Origin: Stagonosporopsis chrysanthemi
Taxonomy: Eukaryota > Ascomycota > Dothideomycetes > Pleosporales > Didymellaceae
DNA: 64,000 bases
Reading direction: 5' to 3'
Assembly (NCBI GenBank): GCA_022560025.1
Contig: JAFISE010000039.1
Coordinates: 124,001 to 188,000 of the forward strand
A program made the position numbers and the translations under genes. The notes beneath the pieces were generated by a model. The model was not told the DNA's origin. It saw nothing but the letters and a program-made list of their open reading frames with translations, and did no database searches. Shown here one piece after another: positions 33,952 to 45,246 of this stretch (the stretch's first letter is position 1; each line of letters starts with the position of its first letter).

Positions 33952-36759
33952 ATGGCCCGCGGCGCTGCAGCCACCCAGCCCACGGACGTGGATGCCCAAC
34001 AGGGGGAGACCAAGGCTTCCAAAAGGCGATGCGTGCAGTCTGCGTGTGTCCCATGTCGCAAACGCAAATCCAAGGTCAGTGAGCAGTCTATTTGTGTGTC
34101 TAATATGTTTTTAAACCAAGGGGCTGGGCTAACATGGAGGGCCGCCCTCCGCGGACTGCTCCTGTGCTCAATTATCGTAACGCTGGGCAGCTCGTCCAAT
34201 CTGACCTTGTGTCTAAACAACGGGACGGGTAGATGCTGACTTAGCTTTCAGTGCGACGGCGCGACGCCGTTCTGCGCAACTTGCACGGCCGTCTACAAGA
34301 CTCCATGCCACTATGATGCAGAAAGTGAGAGCCGACGTTCAAAGTCGACGTCCGCGGCCTCAGCGGGTATTAAGCGCGAAGCCTCTGCTACGGTCGCGTT
34401 GCACCCAAGGGGTGTCCTGACCGTCGACTCCATCATCGACTCCATCAGAACCCTTCCAGAGGACAATGTGCTCGACCTCATCCAACAGATTCGGAAAGAT
34501 CCCAAGGCCGATATTGCGACTCTCTTCAATACAGGGCGCAACCCCACCATTCCGCTGCCCCAGCCATCCTCATTCGATGTGCAAAGTCTTGAGTCAGACT
34601 TGAGCGTGCTTCTGGGAAACCCAGCAGTTACCATAGCAGGCCAGAGCAGGCATTTCGGCCACTCCGCCAGCCTTGGTCTGGTCACTGAGGATGAGGATTA
34701 TGGCGGCGGTCTTGCTATGCACACAGTTGACGCGCACAAGCGAGGGACCACCTGGACGACGGTAACAGACGACCTGAGTTTTGTCAACCGCCTCCTGACA
34801 CTCTATTTCACATGGAGCCATCCATTCTTCATCCTTTTTAGTCGCGAGAGCTTCTACAAGGACTTTCAGGAAGGTCGAAACAAGTACTGCTCATCTTTGT
34901 TAGTCAATACCATCTGCGCATATGCCTGCCATCTTACGGACGAACCTCTCGCACGCACAAATCCCGCCAACTTCCGTACTGCGGGTGATCACTTCTTCGC
35001 AGAAGCTAGGAGATTGCTTCAAGAAGATGAGTCACCCAGTCTTACGACCGTACAAGCGTTGTGCCTCATGGCTATGCGCGAGCCGAGTACCGGACGAGAC
35101 AGCTCAGGCTTTAGTTACATGGGAAGATGCATACGCATGTGCGTTGAAATGGGTCTTCACCTAAATAATGGCGCCAGCCCTGCCTTGGGGCTGACTCCGA
35201 GCGAGATCGAGGTTAGGAAGGTCACTTTTTGGGGCTGTTTCACTGTCGACTCGTAAGTGTACATCTTGCTTTTGGTACAAGAACTGGTGAAAACTTACGT
35301 CTACAGAGTATGGTCCGTCTGCACTGGACGAATTGCCCAACTGCCCCGAGCAGCCATTACACTAGATAAGCCGATTCTGGAGGAGTCCAGTGGACCTGTC
35401 GAAGCAAACCACGGAGCATTAAAAGTCATAACGACACGTATGTTCCTACAAGAGTTTTCTGCTCTCTCGGAGCTGATCAACGACAACAATTACATGTTTT
35501 TTGCGCCGAAGGAAAGGCTCACAAGCACACGGCTATTGGATTGTTACAACAGATATCAGACATGGTACCGAAAGCTGCCCCCCATTATGCGATTGGAAGG
35601 ACGTCAACCCGAACCTCATACCATTACGTTGCAGTATGTCAAATCTTTAAAGTTGTGGTGACGAGCGCTGACCTTCGCTAGTATGCTGTATTGGACCGTG
35701 ATTGTCCATCTTTTTCGCCCAATGCTCAAGATTGATCTCTTGAACTCGGACGTGCACCCTCGCGACAAATGCATTGAGGCAGCAAACAAAGTCTCGGAAC
35801 TCACCAGGTTGTACCGCTCCTTGTACGACTTTCGCACCGCTCACCTCGCAATTCCGCATGCACTTCTCACGGTCACAATAGTGCATCTCCTCTACTCGAA
35901 AGACGACCCGACGTCGCGCCAAAACTTTGTCGAAGGGTTGCAGGGCTTGGAGGCGCTTCACGAATGTCACTACTTCGGAGCGCGGAGCTTCCGCATCATA
36001 TACACTCTGGCCAAAACATGGGATTTGCCCTGGCCAGAAGAGCTGAAAAACTCCAAACTTGTTCCTCGAAGCGACCCCAATAAGCCACCAGGAACAGTCA
36101 GCCCTCCAGCTGATCCTCTTTTAGTGGCTCCCAACACAGCTGCCCTTGTCAGCCGTGTGGGACCGGGCGGATATCCTCAGATCCCTGAGCCTCACCGGAG
36201 AGGCAGTCTCTCGATGTTTGCGAGTAGAAATTTGCACGTCCAGACGTCGTCACGATCTGGCTCAGTTGTTCCTAGTCAGCACCATAGGTCACCGTTGGTC
36301 TCGCCGCCACCCACACAACCAGCTTACAGTACAGGCATGACGATGGGGTCATACTCGTACGCAGAATCCATGTCTATGACAGTTCCAACCACGAGCTCGG
36401 CAACCTCAGAGGCCCCCGATGCCATGTTTTGGACTCCTCTTGCTGGCATGCCAGCTCCCATACTTCCTCGCGTCAGTTATCAGCAGATCAGCCCGATGGG
36501 TCTGGAAAGTGTGCTTCATACAGGGGACATGGGTGACCGGCTGGGACGTGATGGATTCAAGGTCAACGAAGATTGGCAGCAGGCCGGGGTCAACGGCTAT
36601 GGAAGCAGCACGCCTAGCTACGAACATAGTCAGACCAGTGGGTCATACCCGGTGTCGTACCAACGTGGTGGCCATGGTGCACAGCACGGACAGGGACAGG
36701 ATGATTTTGATGCTTCATGGTGGCAGGGCGGAGCAGGCAACTCGAGCCAGATGAGTTGA
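33952..36759 (+). CDS. Zn2Cys6 fungal-specific transcription factor
   Basis: Four exons: 33952-34074, 34252-35252, 35307-35633, 35682-36759, giving 842 aa. The binuclear zinc cluster has spacing Cys-2-Cys-6-Cys-6-Cys-2-Cys-7-Cys (CVPCRKRKSK, then CDGATPFCATC), split by a 177-nt intron right after the basic KRKSK, a common intron position. A middle-homology (fungal_trans) domain spans about residues 180-440, with LLTLYFTWSHPFFILFSRES and GFSYMGRCIRMCVEMGLHLN. The C-terminal third is low complexity (Ser, Pro, Gly, Tyr, Gln). It resembles regulators often annotated as NirA-like, but sequence reading alone does not establish nitrate control. Target genes unknown. Confidence 0.88.
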
Positions 36760-37617
36760 TGAATGCCTGGTCCACTGGCAATGTTGTCTTTCGGAAGCGC
36801 ATTGTTGTCATACTTGTTTTAATACCCTCTTGATGGTAGTGCCTGGGCGCGACAGCGGCGGTAGGCTCTGGACGATTCTTGTTGCGATTGCACACAGAGC
36901 GAGTTGTGGATTTTGGTTGCTTATCTGATGAGGTGGGATTTGGACACGATTGGCCTGGATTGGTCAAGTGTTTGTTGTCACTTTGCATTAGCTAGCAGCG
37001 CATACATGGCCCGATGCATGCCCGGCGTTTGGCGTTGGTCGATTTACAGATCAATTATAATCATGACCACAGGTTTCCTGTTGTATTCGACCACCATGTC
37101 CGTCTGCTGGATCCCTCTGGCTTGTCGGAGCCTGGCGATCGCGGCCGCCACTGATACCAATGCACGGCAGTTTTATTCCCGCCACACATGGAAACCCTGC
37201 CTTGTCACCTTGTCAAAATTTCGTCTAGTTTCTGTTAATAATAGCCGGCAAGTGGCGACGCTTCAGTGCCGCCAGGCTTGGATCTGGCATCAGGTGCTCG
37301 AGGCGGTGGATTGTCTTGGACCAAGAAAACAAGCAATGCAAGTCGGATCAAGCGCAGCCACGTCCGAAAGGCGAACGCACAGGCCTTCTAAAATTGGCCG
37401 ATGAGCGCGTGAGTGTGGCTTGCACCCTTCCCTCCTGTTGTTTCCTGTTCCCCAGACCGGACGTCATTTGTTTACGGGCCAGCCCCTCCATCAGCTTCCG
37501 CAGCTTCGTCAGCCGCACTTCACGTGTCAGCGCTCCGCATCTCCACCTCCACACTTGCGCCACCTGCAAGCTCTCCTGCACTGCTGGACTGGCAACTGTG
37601 CCTCCCTAGCCGTCGCC
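36760..37617. other. Intergenic upstream of the RhoGAP gene
   Basis: About 0.86 kb, presumed 3' untranslated region of the regulator and promoter of the RhoGAP gene. A C/T-rich stretch precedes the RhoGAP start codon, as is common in fungal promoters. Confidence 0.5.
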
Positions 37618-40274
37618 ATGAGTAGCGGTATGCGTGCACACCTCGCAAACCGTCTTCGCAGTTCGTCGCTTTCCGCTGTCCCTCCACCACGCCAGAGCTC
37701 AGATTATTCAGTCGACTTGGCCAAGGCCGCTGCTTCCATTCTCTACCGCAGCCCCATTCCCTCCAAGGAAGGACGGCCCGTGTTCATTCTCAACGCTGCT
37801 GCCCTGCCAGACACACACGACACCGACTTCGACCAGCTGCTCCCCTACGTCCTCGCCCGCCTGCCCGAGGAGGACGACCTGCTGAAGGGCTTCGAGTACG
37901 AGGTCGTCTTCTTTGCCGGCGACGGTGATGGCTCGGTCACGTCCAAGAAGCACAGGCCGGGCTGGGGCTGGTTTCTGCAGGCCTACCATGTCCTGTCTCG
38001 CGCCATGCGGAAGCGGCTGCAGCGACTGTACATCGTCCACGAGAAGGCCTGGGTGCGCATCCTGACCGAGATCTTCTCGACCATCGTCAGCCCCAAGTTC
38101 AGGAGGAAGATCTTCCACGGTATGTCTCTAGCTCCCCCACGATGGCAGCGCGGCTGATATGTGCAGCCTCCACATTGACCCAGCTTGCACTCTATATCCC
38201 GATCGAGAATCTCTTGATACCGCCTTCTACATACCTCACCGACCGCCGCATATCCAACGACATCTTCGCGCCGTATGCCACCGGCCGCCGTGCGTTCGCC
38301 GCGCGCAACCCGTTTCCTTACACCAGCAAGGGCACGACACGCTTCCCACGTGTGCTACGAGAGACGACCAGCTTCATCCTTATGGAGGAGAACATCACCT
38401 CTGAGGGCCTGTTCCGAATCCCGGCACACTCCAAGCTACGGGAGGTGCTCAAGGAGGCATATGACCGTGGTCAGAAATACATCATCTGGAAAGATAATGG
38501 TGCAACTCTGCCCATGCCGCTGTACCCTGAATCCGAGCACCAAGAAGAGATTCTCGCAGAGGTCGACACAAAAGATGCGTATTCCGTGTTCATGGCAGCG
38601 GCAATGATCAAGGCGTGGTACTCTGGCCTGCGACAGCCCATTTTCCCATCAGAGTCTTACCGAGACCTGAAGCGGTTGTTCGGAGACTCCCAGCAAGTTC
38701 CTGATCTTGAGCAGCTTCGCGATCTCTTCTCGCCTGCTTCCGAGTGGTCTTTTCTGCCTGCTATCTCAAGGGACATTGTGGTGAGGCATCTTCTGCCACT
38801 GCTCCATGAAGTGGCCTTGCGTCAGGAACAGAACAAGATGACAGCCGAAAACCTAGCTGTCTGCTTTGCGCCAGCGCTACTCTGTGGACCGGACCAGATA
38901 GAGGATGCTAAGATGTCCTCCATCATTCGACGGATCTTCACGCATGCTATCGACATGTGGGGCGACGGCCTGCGAGAAGGATGCAGCCAAGAAGCGGATG
39001 TTTTCAGAGCACAACTGCAGCTGCCCAACGATATGAGCGAGTGGGACGACCCAGTTGAGGTCAGAAGAGGGGACAACAGGGATTCCATCGACGAGCAGAT
39101 GAGCGGTATCACCTTGCAAGATAACGAGAAGGCGCCTGAAGTATACACAGACTACCCGGAAGCCACATCATCAGCGACGAGGCCTCCTCCTCTGCCTCCT
39201 CGGTCGCGCGTTCCGTCCGCTAAGTCATCTGGCGACTCTGTTCCGAGAAAACCAGCACCCCCTTTAGCAGTACCACCACGTTACTCAACAGTCATCTCAG
39301 ATGCACCTGATGATGTCGCTGAATCACCCATAACTTACGCAGCGACCACGGATGGCTTCTCGCCCCGACGACACGAGTTCGATCAAGTGCAGGAAGGGAA
39401 GAAGTCCGGTACGGCAGCTCAAGTTCCTATTCTTGCTTCTTCGCTTGCTGCAACGGATGCGAAGCCGACTACGTTGGCTGCTCCTGCTCCTGCTCCTGCT
39501 CCTGCTTCTGCTCCTGCTCCTGCTTCTGCTCCTGCTCCTGCTTCTGCTCCTGCTCCTGCTTCTGCTCCTGCTTCTGCTTCTGCTTCTGCTTCTGCTTCTG
39601 CTCCTGCTCCTCAAATTATTCTCCCTAAGAGGAAAGCCCTGACCGCAGCGCAGGTTGACAACGTGGAGAAGTCCGCGGACAAGCAGGACGAAGCGCGCAA
39701 GATCTCCGAGTATGGCCTCGAGCGCTTCTTTCCTCAGGGCCAGCCGCTGGCTGGCCTTACTGATCTACCGGGTATTGACACGACGGGCGACAAGAAGACA
39801 TGGATGGCTTCTACCCCGTACACACAGAGTGCGACGACTTCGCCCAATGCCGCACTATCCCCCACACAGCTAGACCTCAAACCTGCATCGGCAACGGAGG
39901 CCAGAAGACCCAGTGTCCCGTTTTCCAACCGTGCGCCTCAGATTACAGGCCTCGCGCGGCCAGTCTATCCCGCGCCAACCACAAACGCACACGTCCATCC
40001 CGTCACCGGCCGTCCAGCTTCGAAGTCCACCAGTCTCCCTGTCCCTGCATCCAAGTCTAGAACAGTGAGCCCAGGACTGCTGAAGCGCATGCCTAGCCTG
40101 GAGCAGACGAACAAGCCTGAGCCTGAGCGCCTGGCGCCACGCAAGCTGAACGTGAAGAAGGCGTCCGTAGAAGATCTGAGGAAGCTGTATGAAGACCGGG
40201 CGGGGACGGCGACCATGCTGGTCGAGGTCACTAGGCAGAGGAGCCTGAGCGTTAGTCCGAGCATTCGCGAGTGA
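37618..40274 (+). CDS. CRAL-TRIO plus RhoGAP protein (Ecm25-like)
   Basis: Two exons (37618-38119, 38167-40274) give 869 aa. The N-terminal domain (about residues 55-200) is a divergent CRAL-TRIO/BCH module (VFILNAAALPD, LQRLYIVHEKAWVRILTEIF). The RhoGAP domain follows (about 220-400), with the arginine finger in SEGLFRIPAHSKLREVL and the late motif KMTAENLAVCFAPALL. It should switch off a Rho-type GTPase in polarised growth. The C-terminal half is disordered: Pro-rich SH3-type segments (RPPPLPPRSR), an Ala-Pro/Ala-Ser repeat at nt 39480-39611, and Ser/Pro stretches. The layout matches yeast Ecm25 and animal ARHGAP1/p50RhoGAP-type proteins. Convergent with the TCF25 gene over 176 nt. Confidence 0.88.
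39480..39611. repeat. Coding hexanucleotide-type repeat (Ala-Pro/Ala-Ser)
   Basis: Alternating GCT CCT and GCT TCT codons inside the RhoGAP gene, about 130 nt, encoding runs of Ala-Pro and Ala-Ser. Unit changes keep the frame, so length variation between strains would alter linker length only. Confidence 0.9.
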
Positions 40275-40450
40275 TGGATATATTGTTGCTTGAGCGAGCG
40301 AGCAAGCAACTTGTTGGATACCCTTGGCCAAGCATATGTTGGTGTTTAGACTTGTTATCTTTATTCGAGCTTTTTGGCTTCCGTTAATTCCTGTATGAGA
40401 TTCAGGCCATGTCCACAATTTGACATGGTCATCTTCCAAATTCATTACAT

Positions 40451-42469
40451 CTATTCATCAGTGTCACTCCCCTCAAAACCTGCACCCCCTCTCCCCTCTC
40501 CCTCAAACACAACCTGCACCCCAACATCCTGCAGCCGATCCCTCACATCCGTGAACCTCTCGCTATTCCTGCGAAACTCCTCAAGACTACTCTCCGCCTG
40601 CTGCAGCGCACGCACAAGATTTTCTTCCGTCAACCCCCCACCAACAAGACCCTCAATATCAATACTCTGGAAATACCGCCGCAGTTCCTCCAGATCCGCA
40701 AGCAGCGCATTGCGATCCCCTCCGCTGCGCTGCCCGCGGACGCCAGGCAGAGTCGAGGCGTCGTAAGAGGGCGCGTTGGAAGCGGGCGGGAGCGGGTCAG
40801 AAACAGACGTGTACTTCTCCTTGACCGCGACATCGAGCAGTGAGATCAGCGACTGGTCGTCTGTGAGGATGACGTGGCGCGCCAGATCGAGGGCGTCGAT
40901 GGGCGCGAGCCAGTACGGCGCGGCGCCGTCGCCCAGCGGGTCCTCAAACGAGTAGCAGATCTCCACCAGCAGCGACGTGCCTTCGGTCGTGTTCCACAGG
41001 TCCTTGGCCCGCGGGACGTACAGGCTGCAGAGAAGCTCCTGGAAATCCGTCGCCGGCTCTTTGCCCCACACGGGTTTCGGGATGGGGTTGATGTCCAGCT
41101 CCTTGCACAAACGGGCGGCGAGCCAGGGGTACTCGCGGACGGCGTTCTTGAGGGCACTGCGCGCTTTGACGGGTTCCTTGAGGCGGAGGTGCGCGAGCGC
41201 GGTGGAGAAGGCGATATTTGGCGGGATTTTCCAGGCGCGCTCCAGCACGTCTGAGGCGGCGAGGGAGAGGAGGGATTCGGGCGCGCGGCCGCGCAGGGCG
41301 AGTTGGTCCAGCAGCAGTCGCATGCAGTATGGGTCTTGTTCTGGGGCGAGCGAGAGCATCAGGCGCGCCCATTCGAGCGCGGTGCGGAAGGTTGCGCGGA
41401 CGCACAGGGTGGCGATGTAGCGCCAGATGGCGAGGAAGAACTCTCGGTTCTCCGGGCGGGAGAAGGACAGGCGTGCTTTTCCTGCGGCGAGGGTGGAGGA
41501 GAAGGTGGAGTGCACGCTGCGGCCGAAGGTGAAGAGGGCGCGCTCGAGTAGGTCCGAGGCTGACGCATTGTCGCGCTGCTGCTTTGCGATCTCGGAGACC
41601 TGGAGCAGCGTGGAGATGTGGTATGGATTTGTGTGGAGCAGCTGGATCATACGCTCGGGATCGTAGCTGGCAACGCAGACATGGAACCGGCGCTGTGTTT
41701 CCTGGTAGGATGAGCTGTGCACAAAGCGGTACTCGACTGTCCCATCGTCATGCTTGGCGACAATCTCCATACCCAATCCGCCAGAGGTGGCGCGGGGCCA
41801 TTCTTCCTTGCCCTGGACGAAGATGTTGCGCCGCAGACTGAGGCCAGTGAGGCGTGAGCCGGGCTGGTTGCGGCCGGCCACGCGGGCGGCGATGCCTTGT
41901 GGACCTCGCTGGCGGGGCTCGTCATCGTCAGCATGCTGCAACGCGGTCCTTCCAAAGAGCTTTTTCATCTCGTTGGCGGCGTGGAGGTGTGTGGTGTCTA
42001 TGCTGAGGGCGGAGAAGAGCTGCTGTGTTTCCTCGCTGATGGTGGGCTGCAGAGGTTCATCAGTGCCTTTTTTCCCGCTGGAAGCAACCTTGAGGGCGAG
42101 GAGAGCCTGGTCTATTTCGTCGAGCCCGGAGTCTGCAGCATCTGTTTGTGGGGTGGCAGTCTTGCTCTTGTTTTTGCCCTTCTTTTTCTTCTTCTTGCTC
42201 TTCTTGGAGGAATTCGAGGCAGGTGTAGGATCAACAGCAGGTCTCGCTGCATGCTCATGCTGTTCCTCCTCGTCCTGCTCGTCTTCATCATCATCGTCGT
42301 CGTCGCCACCAACATCGCCGAGCATGGCGAATAAGCTCGGTTTTGCTTGTGGTTTTGGCGCGACTTCCTCTTCTGACTCCTCATCCTCGTGCTCCAGCCT
42401 GGCGAGCTTCTCCTGCAGCTCCTTCTCCTCCTGCTCCTTTTGCGCTCGTCGCAGTGCACGGGACGACAT
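40451..42469 (-). CDS. RQC1: TCF25/Rqc1-family protein
   Basis: Single exon, 672 aa. Yeast Rqc1 is part of the ribosome quality control complex with Ltn1, Rqc2 and Cdc48, which degrades nascent chains on stalled 60S subunits. The N-terminus reads SSRALRRAQKEQEEKELQ, followed by an acidic run (GGDDDDDDEDEQDEEEQ) and a lysine block (KKSKKKKKKGKNKSK). The TCF25 domain begins around SYDPERMIQLLHTNPYHIST and extends through alpha-helical repeats to WLAARLCKELDINPIP. Start taken as the ATG at 42469; a longer frame to 42511 begins only with TTG. Divergent from PTC5 over 209 nt. Confidence 0.93.
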   Translation of the reverse strand: MSSRALRRAQKEQEEKELQEKLARLEHEDEESEEEVAPKPQAKPSLFAMLGDVGGDDDDDDEDEQDEEEQHEHAARPAVDPTPASNSSKKSKKKKKKGKNKSKTATPQTDAADSGLDEIDQALLALKVASSGKKGTDEPLQPTISEETQQLFSALSIDTTHLHAANEMKKLFGRTALQHADDDEPRQRGPQGIAARVAGRNQPGSRLTGLSLRRNIFVQGKEEWPRATSGGLGMEIVAKHDDGTVEYRFVHSSSYQETQRRFHVCVASYDPERMIQLLHTNPYHISTLLQVSEIAKQQRDNASASDLLERALFTFGRSVHSTFSSTLAAGKARLSFSRPENREFFLAIWRYIATLCVRATFRTALEWARLMLSLAPEQDPYCMRLLLDQLALRGRAPESLLSLAASDVLERAWKIPPNIAFSTALAHLRLKEPVKARSALKNAVREYPWLAARLCKELDINPIPKPVWGKEPATDFQELLCSLYVPRAKDLWNTTEGTSLLVEICYSFEDPLGDGAAPYWLAPIDALDLARHVILTDDQSLISLLDVAVKEKYTSVSDPLPPASNAPSYDASTLPGVRGQRSGGDRNALLADLEELRRYFQSIDIEGLVGGGLTEENLVRALQQAESSLEEFRRNSERFTDVRDRLQDVGVQVVFEGEGRGGAGFEGSDTDE

Positions 42470-42678
42470 GGCGATGCTTGCACTTGGCGGTGCTGGTGCA
42501 CTTTTGCTCAAGTCGAATTTGCGATTTGCTTGTGACGATCGAAGATGACGTCGACGCCGTGGTGGATGCAGCCGTTGCTAGCACGGGCGGGTGGGTGCTG
42601 ATTGGGCCCGGCGCGACAACCAGCGGCTCTCATGAACGCGGTGCGGCGCTCTGCTACTCCACCTCTACCGCCTCTGCC
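42470..42678. promoter_or_regulatory. Divergent TCF25/PTC5 promoter
   Basis: 209 nt between divergent start codons; must hold both core promoters. No specific motif recognised. Confidence 0.5.
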
Positions 42679-44659
42679 ATGCGTCGGGCGGCGTTCCAAG
42701 CAGTGCGCTCCCTGCGGCGGCCGTGTCTGCGCAAGCTGGCCTCTCGCCGCGTCGCCTTCTCGTTCACGGCGCCGAGCAATGGGCTAGCACACCGCGGCCT
42801 CCACCACAGCGGGCGCTCGCGGGCATCCCCGTCGCCCACCATCCTCACCTCGTCGATGCAGTTCCGCGCCATCACGGGTGCGCTGGTAGCCGCCGCCGTC
42901 GCTTCCGGTGCCTTCTACGCTTACAACGGCGACCAGTCCTCCAACGCAACAGCCTCGCCCATCAACCAGGCCGCCAGTCTCAGCTCACAGGCCGCCGCGG
43001 AGCCGACCCGGAAGGCGCTCGTCGTTGGCCAGGGCGAGCTCTACACGGGCACCATCACGGGGACGGGTCCCATCTCCAAGGAGACGGACGAGTACGGCCG
43101 CCGGGTCGTCGAGATGCTGGACCCCGACCAGGCCACGGCCAAGCTGCGCAAGAACGAGGAGTCGTGGCTGGTCGGCCGCGGCCAGGGCGTCGTGCGCTAC
43201 GATGTTGTCCAATGTCAGTTTGCTTCCTTGCTTTCCATGTGCAACACATGCCCATTGCCGTCTCGACACCATCTAATACCGCCACAGTGCCCAGCAACTC
43301 GCCCATCGAGGACGACCATGCTGAGAAGATCATCGAGGTGCCCTCGAACCTGGCCGCGACCGACAACGGCGCGGCTGCGAGTGACTGGATGTTCTGGGGC
43401 GTCTTTGACGGCCACAGGTACGTGGACACCTGCAGGATATCACATCAGTTGCTAACATGCTTCTCTACAGCGGCTGGGTCACTTCAGCGAAGCTCCGTCA
43501 GACCCTCATCTCCTACGTAGCACGCGAGCTCAACTCCACCTACAAATCCGCCCTCGCCGATCCTGCCCAGCGCATCCCTACACCCGAGTCTATCGACAAG
43601 GCCATCAAGAGTGGCTTTGTCCTCCTTGACGACGAGATTGTGCACGAATCTGTCAAGAAGGTGAAGCAAGCAAAGACCAAAATTGCTGCTGCTGAACTTC
43701 TGGCCCCAGCACTCTCTGGGTCATGTGCCCTTCTCTCGTTCTACGACAGCCGATCGAAGCTCCTCCGCGTTGCATGCACCGGCGACTCGCGCGCTGTGCT
43801 TGGACGTAGGGGTGCTAACGGCAAATGGACTGCGACTCCATTATCTGAGGACCAAACTGGCGGCACCACCAGCGAGGCCGAGCGACTCCGCAAGGAGCAT
43901 CCTGGCGAGCCCAACGTTGTCAGGAATGGCCGCATTCTTGGTGGACTAGAGCCGTCCCGCGCCTTTGGTGATGCCTCCTATAAGTGGTCGCTGGAGACTA
44001 ATGCTGAGCTCAAGAAGTCCTACTTCGCTCGTTCGCCCTCATCCCTCCTGAAAACCCCTCCTTATGTCACTGCGGAACCTATCATCACCACGACCAAGGT
44101 CGAGCCCGAGAAGGGTGATTTTGTAGTCATGGCTACTGACGGACTGTGGGAGATGCTTACGAACGAGGAGGTTGTAGGTCTTGTTGGTCAATGGCTCGAT
44201 ACCCAGGGCAGTGTCAACGGCGGAAACACCCAGACGCAGTCATGGTTGAAGAGTTGGTGGTCATCGGAGAAACAGCTGCCTATTGATCAGAAGGACAATG
44301 GCGCCGGTGCAGGTCAGCGTGCGCCCATCCGACAGCAGCAATGGGGCACAAAGACCAACCTAAACGAGCGTTTTGTCGTAGAAGACAAGAATGTCGCAAC
44401 CCACCTTGTGCGCAATGCCCTTGGTGGCAAGGACCAGGATCAGCTGAGTGCCCTGCTCACATTGCCAAGCCCTTTCTCGAGACGCTACAGGTATGTTTTT
44501 AACCCAGCATCAATATGAGCAAGATCAACGATTTTAATGATTTTTAGGGACGATCTGACGGTTGAGGTCATCTTTTTCGGAGAAGGCACATCTAATGGTG
44601 CCGTGACCTTGAACAAAGAAGCCAGCGCTTCTGCTTCCGAACCGAAAGCAAAGTTGTAG
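42679..44659 (+). CDS. PTC5: Mitochondrial PP2C phosphatase (pyruvate dehydrogenase phosphatase, Ptc5-like)
   Basis: Metal-dependent Ser/Thr phosphatase; yeast Ptc5 dephosphorylates and activates pyruvate dehydrogenase E1 alpha. Four exons: 42679-43213, 43288-43417, 43471-44490, 44548-44659, giving 598 aa. The N-terminus is an Arg/Ser/Ala presequence (RRAAFQAVRSLRRPCLRKL), followed by a hydrophobic segment (ITGALVAAAVASGAFYAY) that may be an inner-membrane anchor or sorting signal. PP2C motifs: SPIEDDHAEK, WGVFDGHSGW (split by intron 2), ACTGDSRAVLG, GLEPSRAFGDASYKW, VMATDGLWEML, and DDLTVEVIFFG in the last exon. All introns are GT-AG. Confidence 0.93.
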
Positions 44660-45246
44660 ATGTCGCCTTACCTGACTACTCCGTTCCGCAGGCTCAGCAT
44701 ATACAGTACGGCGTTTACATGGCGTATGAACGAGGTGCACGTATCGCCCTCAACGGTATGTATCATTAGAACCTAGTCACCTCGTAAGCGACTTGCGTCT
44801 TTGAATCTCGTGCAATCGACTCGTATTCATTACAACATCCTCATCTGCTCCAGGCTTATTTTCCGCGATTACCGTAGTAATTTTGTAAGATCCGAGATCC
44901 CTGCATCCGGCACTATGCATAGACACTTTCCTCGACCCCTACCTCATTACAAGCTGTTTCGTTTACCCACATGGGCGCCAAGAGTGTTTCAACGGCCTGT
45001 TAGCTGTCACCAAAGTACCACTGCCAAGCTCGTATCATCAACACCTCACAGCTTCTCGCTACCAAGGCTTCTGCGTTATGAAAAGATGCCGCAAGCATCG
45101 CGTGACGGTCATGGAGAAGCATTGAATTGATTCAGCGCTGACATCGCACTCCATGCTATAAGGCAATCGGCTCGCCCCAAAATGTCAGACATGCACTTCA
45201 CTCATTACTAGTCATTTTTTTCGCTTTTACATTCGTTTCCTTCAAA
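44660..45246. other. Intergenic upstream of the DUF6055 gene
   Basis: About 0.6 kb without a supported gene. A T-rich/C-rich stretch immediately precedes the next start codon. Confidence 0.55.
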
